The position numbers and the translations under genes are program-made. Below the pieces are notes generated by a model. It was not told the origin of the DNA, did no database searches, and saw only the letters and a program-made list of their open reading frames with translations. DNA of 64,000 nucleotides from Bremerella sp. TYQ1. Its GTDB lineage: Bacteria; Planctomycetota; Planctomycetia; Pirellulales; Pirellulaceae. Location: contig NZ_CP083740.1 in the NCBI RefSeq assembly GCF_020150455.1, positions 5,146,001-5,210,000 on the forward strand. Reading direction: 5' to 3'. Below are positions 44,957 through 55,057 of this stretch, piece after piece (the stretch's first letter is position 1; every line of letters begins with the position of its first letter).

Positions 44957-46831
44957 GTGAAATTGATTGCCACTTTCCTGTCGGTCGGCGTTTTGCTGAT
45001 GGCCGTTGGACATGTTGCCGCGGCGGAATCGGACGCCGCGAAGCAGTCCCCTGCGCTGGTGAACATCACGCGGCAAGATCACCAAGGAACCGTCCACCAG
45101 ATTGCGACAAGTTCGCGAAAGGCGGTTCGGGTGTTCGTCTTCATGACCGGCGAATGTCCTGTCTCGCGGACTTACTTTCCGGTGCTGAACGATCTGTACA
45201 CCACGTGGGGCAAGAACGAGAAGGATATCCAACTGCTCGGAGTTTGGGCGGACGTGACGCAGTCGCCGAAGGAGGTCTCGACATTTGCCGAAGAGTTCTC
45301 GCTCGACTTCCCGATATTGTTGGATCGTGATGCGGCGCTCGGCAAAGCTCTGCAACCGACGACCGTTCCGGAAGTGTTTGTTATCGATCCTCACGGCGAG
45401 ATTGCCTATCGCGGTCGCATCGACGATCGCTTTCTGCAGTTGGGTTCGCGCAAGCCGGAACCGACCGAAGATACGTTGAAGCTGGCAGTCGAGAAAGTTC
45501 GTGCTGGTCTTCCAGTTCCTATTGCGACAACGGAACCGGTCGGTTGTTACTACGAGCTTCCGCCGATGAAAGCTCCGAGCGAAGCTGAGCTGACATTCAA
45601 CCGAGACATTGCCCCGATTTTGAATGCCAACTGCGTGGTATGCCATCGCGAAGGAGAAGTGGGGCCGTTCACGTTGACCAGTTATATGGATGCGGCCAAG
45701 CGAGCTCGGCAAATTGCCCGAGTCGTCGACGAGAAGCTGATGCCCCCTTGGAAAGCGTCCCAGGTGCATGGCGAATTCGAGGGTCAGCGAACGTTGACCG
45801 ATCGCGAGATCGACACGCTGAAAGCCTGGGCGAAGACCGAACGTGCCGAAGGGGACCCTGCCGATTTGCCACCGCTGCCGACGTTTGCGTCGGACTGGAA
45901 GTTGGGCGAACCTGACTTGGTGCTGGAAATGGAAGAAGATTTCGACGTGCCAGCTGGCGGGCCAGATATCTTCCGCAACTTCGTGATCCCGTACGAGATT
46001 CCCCAAGACAAGCTAGTCGCCGCGGTCGAATTCAAGCCAGGCGATGCTAGCGTCGTGCATCACTCGATTCTTTACATCGACAACAGCGGTAAGGCTCGGG
46101 AAAAGGATGAGCGAGCCGCCGGTCCAGGCTATTCGACCTTTGGCGGGCCTGGTTTCGTGCCAGCGGGATCGATCGGAGGATGGTCGCCTGGGAAGATGCC
46201 TCGCTTCCTGCCGGATGGTATGGGCAGACGGATGCACAAAGGGGCCGACTTGGTGATGCAGATTCATTATCACCCCAGTGGTAAAGCTGCGAAGGACCGC
46301 TCGAAGGTCGGGATCTACTTTGTCGACAAGCCGAAGCAGGAAGCGTTTGCCATTTGGACGTCGTCGTTCGATTTGCACATCCCGCCAGGGGAAGCGAACT
46401 ACAAGGAAACGGCTTCGTACAAGCTGCCGGCTGACGTGACGCTGCTCAGCTGTATTCCGCACTTGCACTTGCTCGGGCAGCAAATGACCGCGACGGCTCA
46501 CTTGCCCGATGGTAGCACGAAGGTGCTGATCGACATTCCGCAGTGGGATTTCAACTGGCAAGACGAGTACATGGTGGCCGAGCCGTACACGTTGCCAGCA
46601 GGAACGAAGATTGTTGTGGAAGCGACCTACGACAACTCCGCAGCGAATCCCTCGAACCCGAGTTCACCGCCGCAGCTGGTGACGTTCGGCGAAGAAACGA
46701 CCGACGAAATGCTCTACTGTTTCTTTTTGGTCGTTGCCAACGAAAAAGCGAACACCGGCCTGGTGGCGGGGGATGCGTTTACCCAAGAGGTGATGCGTCG
46801 TGCTGCTCATCGCCTTAAGGGTGGCAAGTAG
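44957..46831 (+). CDS. exported redoxin, c-heme and PHM-like triple-domain protein
   Basis: 624 residues from GTG 44957 (GGAG upstream), with a signal peptide ending near VAAAES. Residues of about 30-185 are a thioredoxin-fold redoxin with one cysteine at the active-site position (TGECPVSR, Cys67; no CxxC). A short c-type heme segment follows: CVVCH (Cys226, Cys229, His230). About 320-620 resembles copper type II monooxygenases, with possible copper ligands His368/369 (VVHHSILYID), His437/His439 (QIHYHP), His502/504 (PHLHLLGQQM) and Met510. Periplasmic. It may couple heme electron transfer to oxidation at a copper site; the substrate is unknown. Confidence 0.85.
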   Translation: MKLIATFLSVGVLLMAVGHVAAAESDAAKQSPALVNITRQDHQGTVHQIATSSRKAVRVFVFMTGECPVSRTYFPVLNDLYTTWGKNEKDIQLLGVWADVTQSPKEVSTFAEEFSLDFPILLDRDAALGKALQPTTVPEVFVIDPHGEIAYRGRIDDRFLQLGSRKPEPTEDTLKLAVEKVRAGLPVPIATTEPVGCYYELPPMKAPSEAELTFNRDIAPILNANCVVCHREGEVGPFTLTSYMDAAKRARQIARVVDEKLMPPWKASQVHGEFEGQRTLTDREIDTLKAWAKTERAEGDPADLPPLPTFASDWKLGEPDLVLEMEEDFDVPAGGPDIFRNFVIPYEIPQDKLVAAVEFKPGDASVVHHSILYIDNSGKAREKDERAAGPGYSTFGGPGFVPAGSIGGWSPGKMPRFLPDGMGRRMHKGADLVMQIHYHPSGKAAKDRSKVGIYFVDKPKQEAFAIWTSSFDLHIPPGEANYKETASYKLPADVTLLSCIPHLHLLGQQMTATAHLPDGSTKVLIDIPQWDFNWQDEYMVAEPYTLPAGTKIVVEATYDNSAANPSNPSSPPQLVTFGEETTDEMLYCFFLVVANEKANTGLVAGDAFTQEVMRRAAHRLKGGK

Positions 46832-46867
46832 GGAGGCATCTCGCCGTTACGATTCGCCGGGGACGCT

Positions 46868-46896
46868 AGCACGGCCGGCTTGTGGTCTGCCGTGCT
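46868..46896 (+). terminator. hairpin downstream of the redoxin-cytochrome gene
   Basis: AGCACGGC (46868-46875) pairs with GCCGTGCT (46889-46896) 37 bases after the stop at 46831. The stem is perfect but no T tract follows, so a terminator role is uncertain. Confidence 0.35.
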
Positions 46897-47073
46897 TCGA
46901 TAGGAAAGCGAATTGATCTCAATTGACCGCCTCTGCGGCAATGTCTATCGTACACGCCCCGCATGCTGTCGACTTCGACGGAGTGAAGGCGATCGCGGCA
47001 GGTACGATAGAATTTTAAGCCCCCAGGCATGCCGCTCGGTGGCCGAGTCTTGGGGCGGAATGGAATCTTAATT

Positions 47074-50000
47074 ATGTGGCAATACTCACGGATGAGTGCC
47101 ATCCTGGTCGCTTGGGCCGTAATGGCGACCTCGAACTCTCTTCTTGCGCAGCAGCCAGGCTTTAACTCGGGGCCCATTCCGATCACCGTCGATGGCAACG
47201 AAGCGCCTGCCAATCCGTATCGTGGGCCGGTTCCGATGCAAACTGGCGGACCGCCGCAGCAGTATCAGTCGCCGCAATATCAAACCGCCCAGCAGCCGTC
47301 GCAATATTCGCAGCCACAATCGCAGTTCACACAAGCCCAGCCGATTCCTCCGGCCGGCCAAGGACAAGCACCGCAGCAGCAGCAACCGATGCCGCCGCAG
47401 GACGGCTCGCAGTTTCAGCCAAGCTTCGGTCCCAATTCGGTGCCGCAAGGAAGCTCTTTCGCAGGTCCGCAGCAACCAGCTGCTCAGCCAAACCAAGCCG
47501 CCGCTGGGGCAGCTCCGAGTGGGCTGGCGTTGCCGGAAGAAGATTTGACGCTGGAGCAAATCGAGGCACTGCGCAAGGAAGCAGAGCAAGTCGCCGATCT
47601 GAGCGAAGACAACAAAAAGCGGATTGCCCAGCTGTATGCCACGGCGGCAGCCAAGTTGAAGGAAGCCCACGAATCGGCTGCCAAAGCAGCTACGTACGCC
47701 CAGGAAGCGAAGCCGGAAGTCATTCAGCCTCGCTTGAATGAAATCAAGAAGAGCCTGGACGACCTCCAAAAGATGAAGCCTGATACGTTCGCCGAACTTC
47801 CCTTGCCGGAACTCGAGCAGCGCCAGGCCAAGCAGGAGCTCGACAACACGGCGATCCAAAAAGAACGCTTTGCCGCCGAAGGGGAACCGAAACGCCGCGT
47901 CGAACGCCGCAAACAAGTTCGCGAATGGATGGTCGATCTGCCGAATCAGTTCGGCAAACTGAAGCAAACGGCCGAATCGATTTCGCCTGACGAGCACCCC
48001 TTGGTTGCCCAAGCCATCAAGACCGAAACGATGGCTAAGCGGATTGCCCTTTATCGTCAGTACGTTGCCGCCGAAGCGGAAATGGCGAAGTTCGATGCGG
48101 AAGAAGCGGTCGACTTGATCCGCTTTGAACGCGACCTGGCCACGCAGCGGCTTGCGTTCGCCGAACAAACGATGAAGTCGATCGCCGAGCAAATCAAAAA
48201 GAAGCGTGCCGATGCCGCTCAGGAAGCTGTTCGCCAGGCGCGGCAGCAGCTGATTATGGTGCAGCCGGTTTTGAAGTCGTACGCCGAACGAAACCAGCAA
48301 CTCGCCGAAACATCTCAGGCCATCACCAAGAAGCTGGAAGATGCTGAAAAGGATCTGAAGCAAGCGGACGAGAACCTCAAGGATCTGCAAAAAGATTTCC
48401 GCGATACCAAAGAGAAAGTCGAGAAGCTCGGCCTGACTAGTTCGATTGGTGTGCTGCTTCGTAAAGAACGAACGGCCCTGTTCGAGAAATCTCCTTGGCG
48501 AAGCGGTGTGCCCGATCGGGAAGAGCTGATCGGCGAAGCCCACTTCAAGTACTTCGAGTATGACGAAGAACGCCAGGAACTAGCCAACCCCGAAGTGCTC
48601 GTTCAGCAAGTTCTCGCCGAAGCGAACGAACAGGACGCAGAAAAGAGAGAACAGCTGGAAGCGACCACGCGCGAACTGTTTGATCGCAAGCGAGACTTCC
48701 TCGATTCGTTGATCAAGAACAACGCGAAGTACCTCAACACGTTGATCGAATTGAAGACGAAGGAACAGGAAACGGTCAACGAGATCGCGGCCTATCAAAC
48801 TTACATCGACAAGCGTGTGCTGTGGATTCGCAGCGGTAACATCCTGGCCACCGAACTTCAAGTCGATGAATCAGATCGAGCATTCCTGCTGCCGGCCAAC
48901 TGGATTGAAGTCTCCCGCGTCGTTTGGTCGGACGTGAAGCGAAACTTGTTGATCTGGGTGGTTGTCGTGTCGTTGTTCGTCTCGCTGGTCATCAAGCGAG
49001 GCCGTCTGCGCAATACACTGAAAGAGCTGGGCGAAACGGCTCAGAAAGCAGGCTTCTTTGGCTTCTGGCCAACGATGCATGCCATTTTGTATTCAACCCT
49101 TTTGGCTGCCGTGAATCCGGCGTTCATGGCTTTCGTGGCGTGGCGACTGATGTCTGCTTCGACCGATCAAACGTTTGCCATCGCGGTGGGTAACGGTTTG
49201 TTCTGGACCGCCGTGCTGTGGTTCCCACTGGAACTGCTACGAAACGTTTGTCGCGGCAAAGGGCTCGGCGAAGCCCATTTCAAGTGGCCGGAGTCGTCGC
49301 TGCGATTGCTCGGGAAGAGCTTGACCTGGTTGATTCCGGTTTTGCTACCACTCAGCTTTATCACGTCGACGTTCTATGCGAGCGATCCGACGCACGGACA
49401 CGACGCCATTGAGCGTGCTTGTTTCATTGTGCAAGCCTTCGTGCTGGCCGCCTTCCTGGGACGTATCTTGCATCCGACAGGCGTGTTTCAGGAATACCTG
49501 GCTTACAACCAAGGGGGCTGGGTCGATCGCTTGAAGTACGTCTGGTACTGGGGAGCTGTCTCGGCACCGCTGATCTTGGCCGGCCTCGCGTTCTGGGGTT
49601 ACTACTACACCGCGCAAGTGTTGTCGTGGCGATTGTTCGCGACGCTTTGTTGTGTGATGGCATTGATGATGTTGCGAGCCACGTTGATGCGATGGGTGAT
49701 GCTCGCGCGGCGTCGCTTGAGTATCGCTCAGGCCCGCGAACGTGCCGCTGCGGCGGCTGCCCAGTCAGGAGATTCGGCCGCCGCTTCGTTGTCGAACTCG
49801 ATCCTGGCCGAACAAGCCAAAGAAGAACTGTCGGCTCATAGTGCTCAAACGCAGCGCTTGCTCGCGACAGGGATGTTCACCATTTCGTTGGTCGGCCTAT
49901 GGTTGATCTGGAGCACCGTGCTGCCTGCTTTGAGCATGTTGGATCGCTTCAGCTACGAAATTGAAACGACTCAGGAAGTCGCCAAGTCGGAAATGCCTTC

Positions 50001-50952
50001 GCCAACCGGAATGCCTACTGGCGCCGCGGCGGAAGGTGGCGAAGCAGAAGTGAATGCCGACTCGAACGAGAAAGTCGCCACGCGAAAGATCACTCCACTG
50101 ACGATTGCGTTTGCGGGCTTGATCTTGGTTCTGACGTTGGTCTTCGCTCGCGACATTCCTGGTTTGATGGAAATGACGATCTTACAGCGTTTGCCGCTGG
50201 AACCGTCGATTCGCTACGCAATTACATCGCTGACGAGTTACGCGATCGTGATGGGCGGGATCATCTGGGCGTTCTCCAGTGTCGGCTTGCAGTGGTCGCA
50301 GATTCAATGGCTTGCCACGGCGTTGACGTTCGGTTTGGCATTCGGCCTTCAGGAAATGTTCGCCAACTTTGTGGCGGGGATCATTATCTTGTTCGAGCGT
50401 CCGATCCGCGTTGGCGACATCGTGACGATTCACGACGTGACTGGGGTGGTGTCGAAGATTCGTATTCGTGCGACGTCGATTACCAACTGGGATCGCAAAG
50501 AGTATGTCGTGCCGAATAAAGAATTCATCACGGGACGCCTGCTCAACTGGACATTGTCCGACACGGTGAACCGCGTGGTGATCAACGTCGGCGTCGCCTA
50601 CGGTACCGATACCGAAGCGGCCCGGAAGATCTTGCTCGAGATCGCCGAGAAGAATCAGTACTTGCTGAAAGATCCTGGTCCGAGCGCGACGTTCGAGGGC
50701 TTTGGCGACAGCACGCTGAATTTGGTTCTGCGTGGTTTCCTGCCGAACCTGGAAAACCGGTTGGCTGTGATTACCGATCTGCACACCCAGATCGACAAAG
50801 CCTTCCGCGACGCGAAGATCGAGATTGCCTTCCCACAGCGAGATCTGCATATTCGTACCGCACCAGGGGTTGCCGCGGCATTGGGTGTTCCGGAAGCCAA
50901 AGAGAATGCTCCCGCTGCCCCTGCTGCCGAAGCCAAACGCGACGCCGCTTAG
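47074..50952 (+). CDS. very large MscS-type mechanosensitive channel (MscK-like architecture)
   Basis: 1292 residues from ATG 47074. A signal peptide ends near NSLLAQQ, then a Gln/Pro-rich low-complexity segment (about 30-150) and long coiled coils to about 600 (LEDAEKDLKQADENLKDLQK) form a periplasmic region. About eight to eleven membrane helices follow, and the MscS pore and beta domains sit near 1050-1200: FGLQEMFANFVAGIIILFER, then RVGDIVTIHDVTGVVSKIRI and VPNKEFI. The size and plan match MscK/KefA or MscM-type channels that open under hypo-osmotic tension. An AsmA-like gene follows in the same direction. Confidence 0.9.
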   Translation: MWQYSRMSAILVAWAVMATSNSLLAQQPGFNSGPIPITVDGNEAPANPYRGPVPMQTGGPPQQYQSPQYQTAQQPSQYSQPQSQFTQAQPIPPAGQGQAPQQQQPMPPQDGSQFQPSFGPNSVPQGSSFAGPQQPAAQPNQAAAGAAPSGLALPEEDLTLEQIEALRKEAEQVADLSEDNKKRIAQLYATAAAKLKEAHESAAKAATYAQEAKPEVIQPRLNEIKKSLDDLQKMKPDTFAELPLPELEQRQAKQELDNTAIQKERFAAEGEPKRRVERRKQVREWMVDLPNQFGKLKQTAESISPDEHPLVAQAIKTETMAKRIALYRQYVAAEAEMAKFDAEEAVDLIRFERDLATQRLAFAEQTMKSIAEQIKKKRADAAQEAVRQARQQLIMVQPVLKSYAERNQQLAETSQAITKKLEDAEKDLKQADENLKDLQKDFRDTKEKVEKLGLTSSIGVLLRKERTALFEKSPWRSGVPDREELIGEAHFKYFEYDEERQELANPEVLVQQVLAEANEQDAEKREQLEATTRELFDRKRDFLDSLIKNNAKYLNTLIELKTKEQETVNEIAAYQTYIDKRVLWIRSGNILATELQVDESDRAFLLPANWIEVSRVVWSDVKRNLLIWVVVVSLFVSLVIKRGRLRNTLKELGETAQKAGFFGFWPTMHAILYSTLLAAVNPAFMAFVAWRLMSASTDQTFAIAVGNGLFWTAVLWFPLELLRNVCRGKGLGEAHFKWPESSLRLLGKSLTWLIPVLLPLSFITSTFYASDPTHGHDAIERACFIVQAFVLAAFLGRILHPTGVFQEYLAYNQGGWVDRLKYVWYWGAVSAPLILAGLAFWGYYYTAQVLSWRLFATLCCVMALMMLRATLMRWVMLARRRLSIAQARERAAAAAAQSGDSAAASLSNSILAEQAKEELSAHSAQTQRLLATGMFTISLVGLWLIWSTVLPALSMLDRFSYEIETTQEVAKSEMPSPTGMPTGAAAEGGEAEVNADSNEKVATRKITPLTIAFAGLILVLTLVFARDIPGLMEMTILQRLPLEPSIRYAITSLTSYAIVMGGIIWAFSSVGLQWSQIQWLATALTFGLAFGLQEMFANFVAGIIILFERPIRVGDIVTIHDVTGVVSKIRIRATSITNWDRKEYVVPNKEFITGRLLNWTLSDTVNRVVINVGVAYGTDTEAARKILLEIAEKNQYLLKDPGPSATFEGFGDSTLNLVLRGFLPNLENRLAVITDLHTQIDKAFRDAKIEIAFPQRDLHIRTAPGVAAALGVPEAKENAPAAPAAEAKRDAA

Positions 50953-51066
50953 GCCTCGCGTATGGCAAACCGCTAGCACGCAAGTCGCTCTGGCTTGAAA
51001 TGGGCGGATTCGATACAAATCGCTCCGGCATTTTGCGCGCACTGCGTACGGATAAAGGTCTGAGCG

Positions 51067-54000
51067 ATGAACAAAGAACGAACCGAATCAGAAAAGTCGT
51101 CTTCTAACTGGACGAAGTGGCGCCCCTTGGCGGTGCTTGTCGCTTTGGTACTGTTCGTCGTCATGCTTCCCTCGATTGCTGCGAAGACGCCGCTGCTGAC
51201 CTGGGGCGTGAATCAGGCCACCGTCGGCATGAACGCCAAAGTGAGCGTCGGTTCGGCATCGCTGGGGTGGTTTTCTCCGGTTGTCCTACGCGACGTCAAC
51301 GTGGTCGATTTGGAAGGTGCGCCGATCGCGGAAGTACCTTCGCTACGTATCAGTAAGTCGCTGATTGGTTTGATCGGCAACGCATCGAATCTCGGCACGA
51401 TCGAAATCAATCAACCGGTCGTGCATGTGGTCACCTCAGAAGGGACGACCAATCTGGAACAGGTTTTGCCCCCTTCGGAAACGTCAGACATCGTCGATAG
51501 CGATGGCAATCCTGCGACGCCGAAGCGTTATCGCATGGTCATTCGGCAAGGGACCATTCACCTGGTCGACGGCAATAGCTCGCGGGCATGGACGTTGGAA
51601 GATGTTTCGGCCGACGTCGACTTTCGAGAACCTACCGCCGCGGCGCCCTGTACATTTTCAGCCAATCTGCGCGATCGTCAGCAAGTGGGGATCTTGCAGG
51701 GCAAAGGCGCGTTGCCGACATCAAGCGAAGAAGCCAAGTTCTCGTTGGCAGCCAAGAACATTCCGCTGGGCGTTGTGGAACTGATTGGCTCGCGTATCGG
51801 GACACCGCTGATGGCTCAGGGAGATCTTAACGGGCAGATCGACCTGGTTTCGTCCCCCGCCGGTCCGGCGATGTTGTGCAACTTGGAAGCGAGCCATGTC
51901 AACGTGCGAATGCTTCAGTCGCAGCGTGGATCAGGCTGGAACAACGGCACGCTACGAGCAACCGGCGAAATCGCGTTGGCTGGCAATACGGTTCTCGCGA
52001 AGCAGTTCACGCTGACGACCGACTGGGGCCAGGTTTTGGCCAACGGTCAAATTCCAATGCAGCTAACGGCCAGTGCTTCCCCCAACAGTTCGCCAGAACA
52101 GATGCTCGGCACGCAGCCATGGGAACTTCGTGGCACGTTGGACGTCGCTCGTTTGGCGAGTGCGTTTCCGGAGTTGCTGCAGATTCGTGACGATGTGCAA
52201 CTGCAAGAAGGCCGCGTGACGATCAACCTGGTCAATGTGCTGGAAACAGGTACGCCGTCGGTGCGCGGCTCGGCCACGGTTTCGAACATCGTGGCGATTG
52301 TCGCTGGACGCCATGCCGAATGGCAACAACCTCTCGAACTTTCCGCGTCCGTTTCGATGCCGGGCGATCAATTCAATCTCGATTCGATTGCGTGTCGCTC
52401 GTCGTTTCTTACGGCAGAAGGTAAAACGAATGGCCCGCAAACCGATGTGCGCTTTACGATCGACGGCAATCGTCTGGCGTCCGATCTTTCGCGGTTTATC
52501 GATCTCGGTGGCAACCAATTCGCTGGAACGGTGGAAGGTTCGTTGCAGACGCAGAACCTGGGTAATGGTCGGATTGCCGTTGCCGCGATGGCTCACGGGA
52601 CCGAAGTGAAGTGGGCCAAGGGATCGCAGCTGTTGCTGTCGGAGCCGAGCGTGCATTCCCAGCTGCAATCGACCGTGATGCTCAGTGGCGGAAGCTTGCA
52701 GCAGATCGAGTCGGCGCACGCTTCGCTGAAAACCGAAGCGACATCGCTTACGGCCCAAACGTCGTCGAACATCCTGCTCGGCGAAAACGTCGTCTGGCCA
52801 CTCAAGCTGCAACTGCAAGGGCCGATCGATCCGATCTGGGGACAAGTCAGCGGTATTGTGGGCTTGCCGGAGTTTCGCTTGGGGGGAAATGGTTCGATCT
52901 TGGCGAAGCTGGCGATGGGAGCCAATCAGTGGCTGATCGAAGGCATCAACGCCGACATCAACGATTTCACGATCACCGGACCCGCAACGAACATCTACGA
53001 AAAGAAGCTCCGCGTCGAAGGAGGAGCCTTGGTCGACTGGGCCGGCAATCAGTTCTCGAGCAAGCAGTTTACGGTTGTCGGGACAACCGTTTCCGCGCGG
53101 GCAAATGATGTTGTCGTTCCGCTTGCCAACGGAGGAACGGCGGCAGGGCAACTTGCGTATCGAGTCGATCTGAGTCGGGGAATTCACTGGGTGTTGCCAC
53201 CGGAATGGTTAGGACAAAACCGCGTTGCCGGCGAATTGGCAGGGACGATGAATCTATCCAGCGACGCCAACGGTGTGGTGCTGCAAAATGGTGGCCAGAT
53301 TGCCAACTGGGAATTAGTCGTACCGCAAACCAATGGCCAACCAGGCACGCAGCCGCGAATGCAGCCAGCCTCTTCGGGGCAGCCGGCATTGGCTTGGCGT
53401 GAAGCGAACCTGGCCTACTCGCAGCAGCTAAGTTTGAACCGTGCGGAAGATACCTTGGCGATTCATGAATGCACCCTGCAAGGTTCCGCCTTGAAGCTGG
53501 CTGCCAGTGGTGGAGTGAGCCAGTTGTCGACGGCAGGAAACGTTTCTGTCCAAGGGCAAGCCGACTACGACTGGAGCAAGCTTTCGCCCTTGGTCGCTTC
53601 GATCATGGGGCCTCAGGTTTCTATTCAAGGCCAACGCAAGTCGCGCTTTCAATGGACCGGACCGCTATGGGGCGGAGGCAATCCCAATGGACCGGAATTG
53701 AATATCTCACCGGCATGGGAAGCGGCCGGGGACGTGTCCTGGCAGCAAGCTTCGTTGTATGGCATTCCAGCTGGCGAGACCACGCTGAGTGCTCAACTAC
53801 GGCAAGGCATCATCCAGCTGACGGCCAACAGCCCAGAACTTAGTGGCGGGCAACTGTCGCTCAACTCGCAGTTGCTACTCAATGCGAAGCCAATGCAGTG
53901 GCAGATTCCGCAGGGTCGTGTCATCGACAACGTCGCCATCACGCCGCAGATGTGCCAATCGTGGCTGCGATATGTGGCTCCGATCGTGGCGGATGCGACG

Positions 54001-54576
54001 CGTGTGGAAGGGAAGTTCTCGCTCGACGTTCAGTCTGGCTTGTTCCCGGTAATCGATCCGATTCAAGGAGAATCGAACGGTACGTTGCATATCCATGGAG
54101 CGGAAGTTCGCTCCGGTCCTTTGGCTCAAGGGTATGTCATGCTGGCTCGCAATGTCGAGGCGATCGTGAAAGGGAAGCCTGCCTCGGCAGTCGATCAAGG
54201 CTCTGCTTCTTTGTTGACGCTTCCGCCGCAGCAAGTCACTTACCGGATGGTGAAAGGCCGCGTCTATCACCAGAACTTGATCGTCCAGTCTGGCGACGTT
54301 CGTGTGGTGACTTCCGGTTGGGTCGATGCCAATCAACAGATGCAGCTGATGGCAGCGATTCCCATTCAAGATAACTGGATCGAGAAAGCCCCTTGGTTGG
54401 CACCGATGCGTGGTACGGCACTCAATATTCCGATCTCCGGAAGCATGCAGCAGCCGAAGATCGACAGCCAGGTCATCGAGCAATTGACACGCGGCATGAT
54501 CAATAACGCCGCGCGAGGTGCGCTCGAGCAAGGGATCAATCGCGGGCTACAAGAATTGTTTGGCCCACGAAACTAG
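51067..54576 (+). CDS. large AsmA-like envelope protein
   Basis: 1169 residues. A short cytoplasmic N-terminus and one membrane helix (WRPLAVLVALVLFVVML, about 18-36) anchor a long periplasmic region. The first part (VSVGSASLGWFSPVVLRDVN, then RISKSLIGLIG and a VVHV strand) has the AsmA/TamB-type repeating beta pattern, and the C-terminus (NIPISGSMQQPKIDSQVIEQ) is typical of AsmA-family ends. These bridge-like proteins are implicated in lipid transport between membranes. The exact subfamily is unclear. It starts 114 bases after the MscS-type gene. Confidence 0.75.
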   Translation: MNKERTESEKSSSNWTKWRPLAVLVALVLFVVMLPSIAAKTPLLTWGVNQATVGMNAKVSVGSASLGWFSPVVLRDVNVVDLEGAPIAEVPSLRISKSLIGLIGNASNLGTIEINQPVVHVVTSEGTTNLEQVLPPSETSDIVDSDGNPATPKRYRMVIRQGTIHLVDGNSSRAWTLEDVSADVDFREPTAAAPCTFSANLRDRQQVGILQGKGALPTSSEEAKFSLAAKNIPLGVVELIGSRIGTPLMAQGDLNGQIDLVSSPAGPAMLCNLEASHVNVRMLQSQRGSGWNNGTLRATGEIALAGNTVLAKQFTLTTDWGQVLANGQIPMQLTASASPNSSPEQMLGTQPWELRGTLDVARLASAFPELLQIRDDVQLQEGRVTINLVNVLETGTPSVRGSATVSNIVAIVAGRHAEWQQPLELSASVSMPGDQFNLDSIACRSSFLTAEGKTNGPQTDVRFTIDGNRLASDLSRFIDLGGNQFAGTVEGSLQTQNLGNGRIAVAAMAHGTEVKWAKGSQLLLSEPSVHSQLQSTVMLSGGSLQQIESAHASLKTEATSLTAQTSSNILLGENVVWPLKLQLQGPIDPIWGQVSGIVGLPEFRLGGNGSILAKLAMGANQWLIEGINADINDFTITGPATNIYEKKLRVEGGALVDWAGNQFSSKQFTVVGTTVSARANDVVVPLANGGTAAGQLAYRVDLSRGIHWVLPPEWLGQNRVAGELAGTMNLSSDANGVVLQNGGQIANWELVVPQTNGQPGTQPRMQPASSGQPALAWREANLAYSQQLSLNRAEDTLAIHECTLQGSALKLAASGGVSQLSTAGNVSVQGQADYDWSKLSPLVASIMGPQVSIQGQRKSRFQWTGPLWGGGNPNGPELNISPAWEAAGDVSWQQASLYGIPAGETTLSAQLRQGIIQLTANSPELSGGQLSLNSQLLLNAKPMQWQIPQGRVIDNVAITPQMCQSWLRYVAPIVADATRVEGKFSLDVQSGLFPVIDPIQGESNGTLHIHGAEVRSGPLAQGYVMLARNVEAIVKGKPASAVDQGSASLLTLPPQQVTYRMVKGRVYHQNLIVQSGDVRVVTSGWVDANQQMQLMAAIPIQDNWIEKAPWLAPMRGTALNIPISGSMQQPKIDSQVIEQLTRGMINNAARGALEQGINRGLQELFGPRN

Positions 54577-54589
54577 CGCAGCGACTGCG

Positions 54590-55057
54590 TCAAACGTCGT
54601 CGTTCTGCCGACACGCGGCCATTCGGCGGAACTCGCCTTCGTCGACGAAGACGGCTTCGTTAGAAAGCTGAAAGATCACGTCGGTCCCAGGCCAACCCAT
54701 CGCACACAGCAGGGTGTCGAGCGCTTCTTCTGAGCAGCTGCCTTTGATCTCGGCTGAGTGCAGTCGGCCGTTGCGATCATACAGAACGCCATCGACTTGC
54801 CATGGCGATTCGCCGTCGGCATCGTTCACCCAAACGAAAGATCCATCCGGCTCGAACAGCATGCGCGGAAGATTGTTCAGCTTGGCCTGAGCCGTTTCGA
54901 ACGAGCAGCCCATGGGCTCGCCGAGAACCACTGGAGAGATCGCCAACGTCTGCAGCCGCAGTCCTCGAATAGGAACGAGCGGACCCAACTGCAGCGAGCG
55001 GGGACGTGCATGTACCGAGACGTGAAACCAATACATCGACTTGTTATGAATGATCAT
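54590..55057 (-). CDS. unknown cytosolic protein downstream of cutA
   Basis: 155 residues from ATG 55057, which overlaps the cutA stop by 14 bases; ATG 55036 is an alternative. Not recognised. No signal peptide or membrane helix; the C-terminal half (FVWVNDADGESPWQVDG, AEIKGSCSEEALDTLLCAMGW and VFVDEGEFRRM) looks like a compact alpha/beta domain. Overlap suggests translational coupling with CutA. Convergent with the AsmA-like gene, 13 bases away. Confidence 0.65.
   Translation of the reverse strand: MIIHNKSMYWFHVSVHARPRSLQLGPLVPIRGLRLQTLAISPVVLGEPMGCSFETAQAKLNNLPRMLFEPDGSFVWVNDADGESPWQVDGVLYDRNGRLHSAEIKGSCSEEALDTLLCAMGWPGTDVIFQLSNEAVFVDEGEFRRMAACRQNDDV

Noticed and set aside
44798..46006. 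402-residue minus-strand open frame opposite the redoxin-cytochrome gene
   Set aside because: Shadow frame with Arg/His/Phe-rich translation; the plus strand carries the redoxin and CxxCH motifs.
47230..47470. Apparent DNA repeat region rich in CAGCAG/CCGCAG
   Set aside because: It is in-frame coding sequence for a Gln/Pro-rich low-complexity segment of the channel, without regular repeat units.
47086..48543. 485-residue minus-strand open frame opposite the MscS-type gene
   Set aside because: Arises from codon bias in the Gln/Glu/Lys-rich coiled-coil coding strand; low-complexity Leu/Arg/Phe translation.
52063..53187. 374-residue minus-strand open frame inside the AsmA-like gene
   Set aside because: Antisense shadow with no domain; the opposite 1169-residue frame is continuous and has a membrane anchor.
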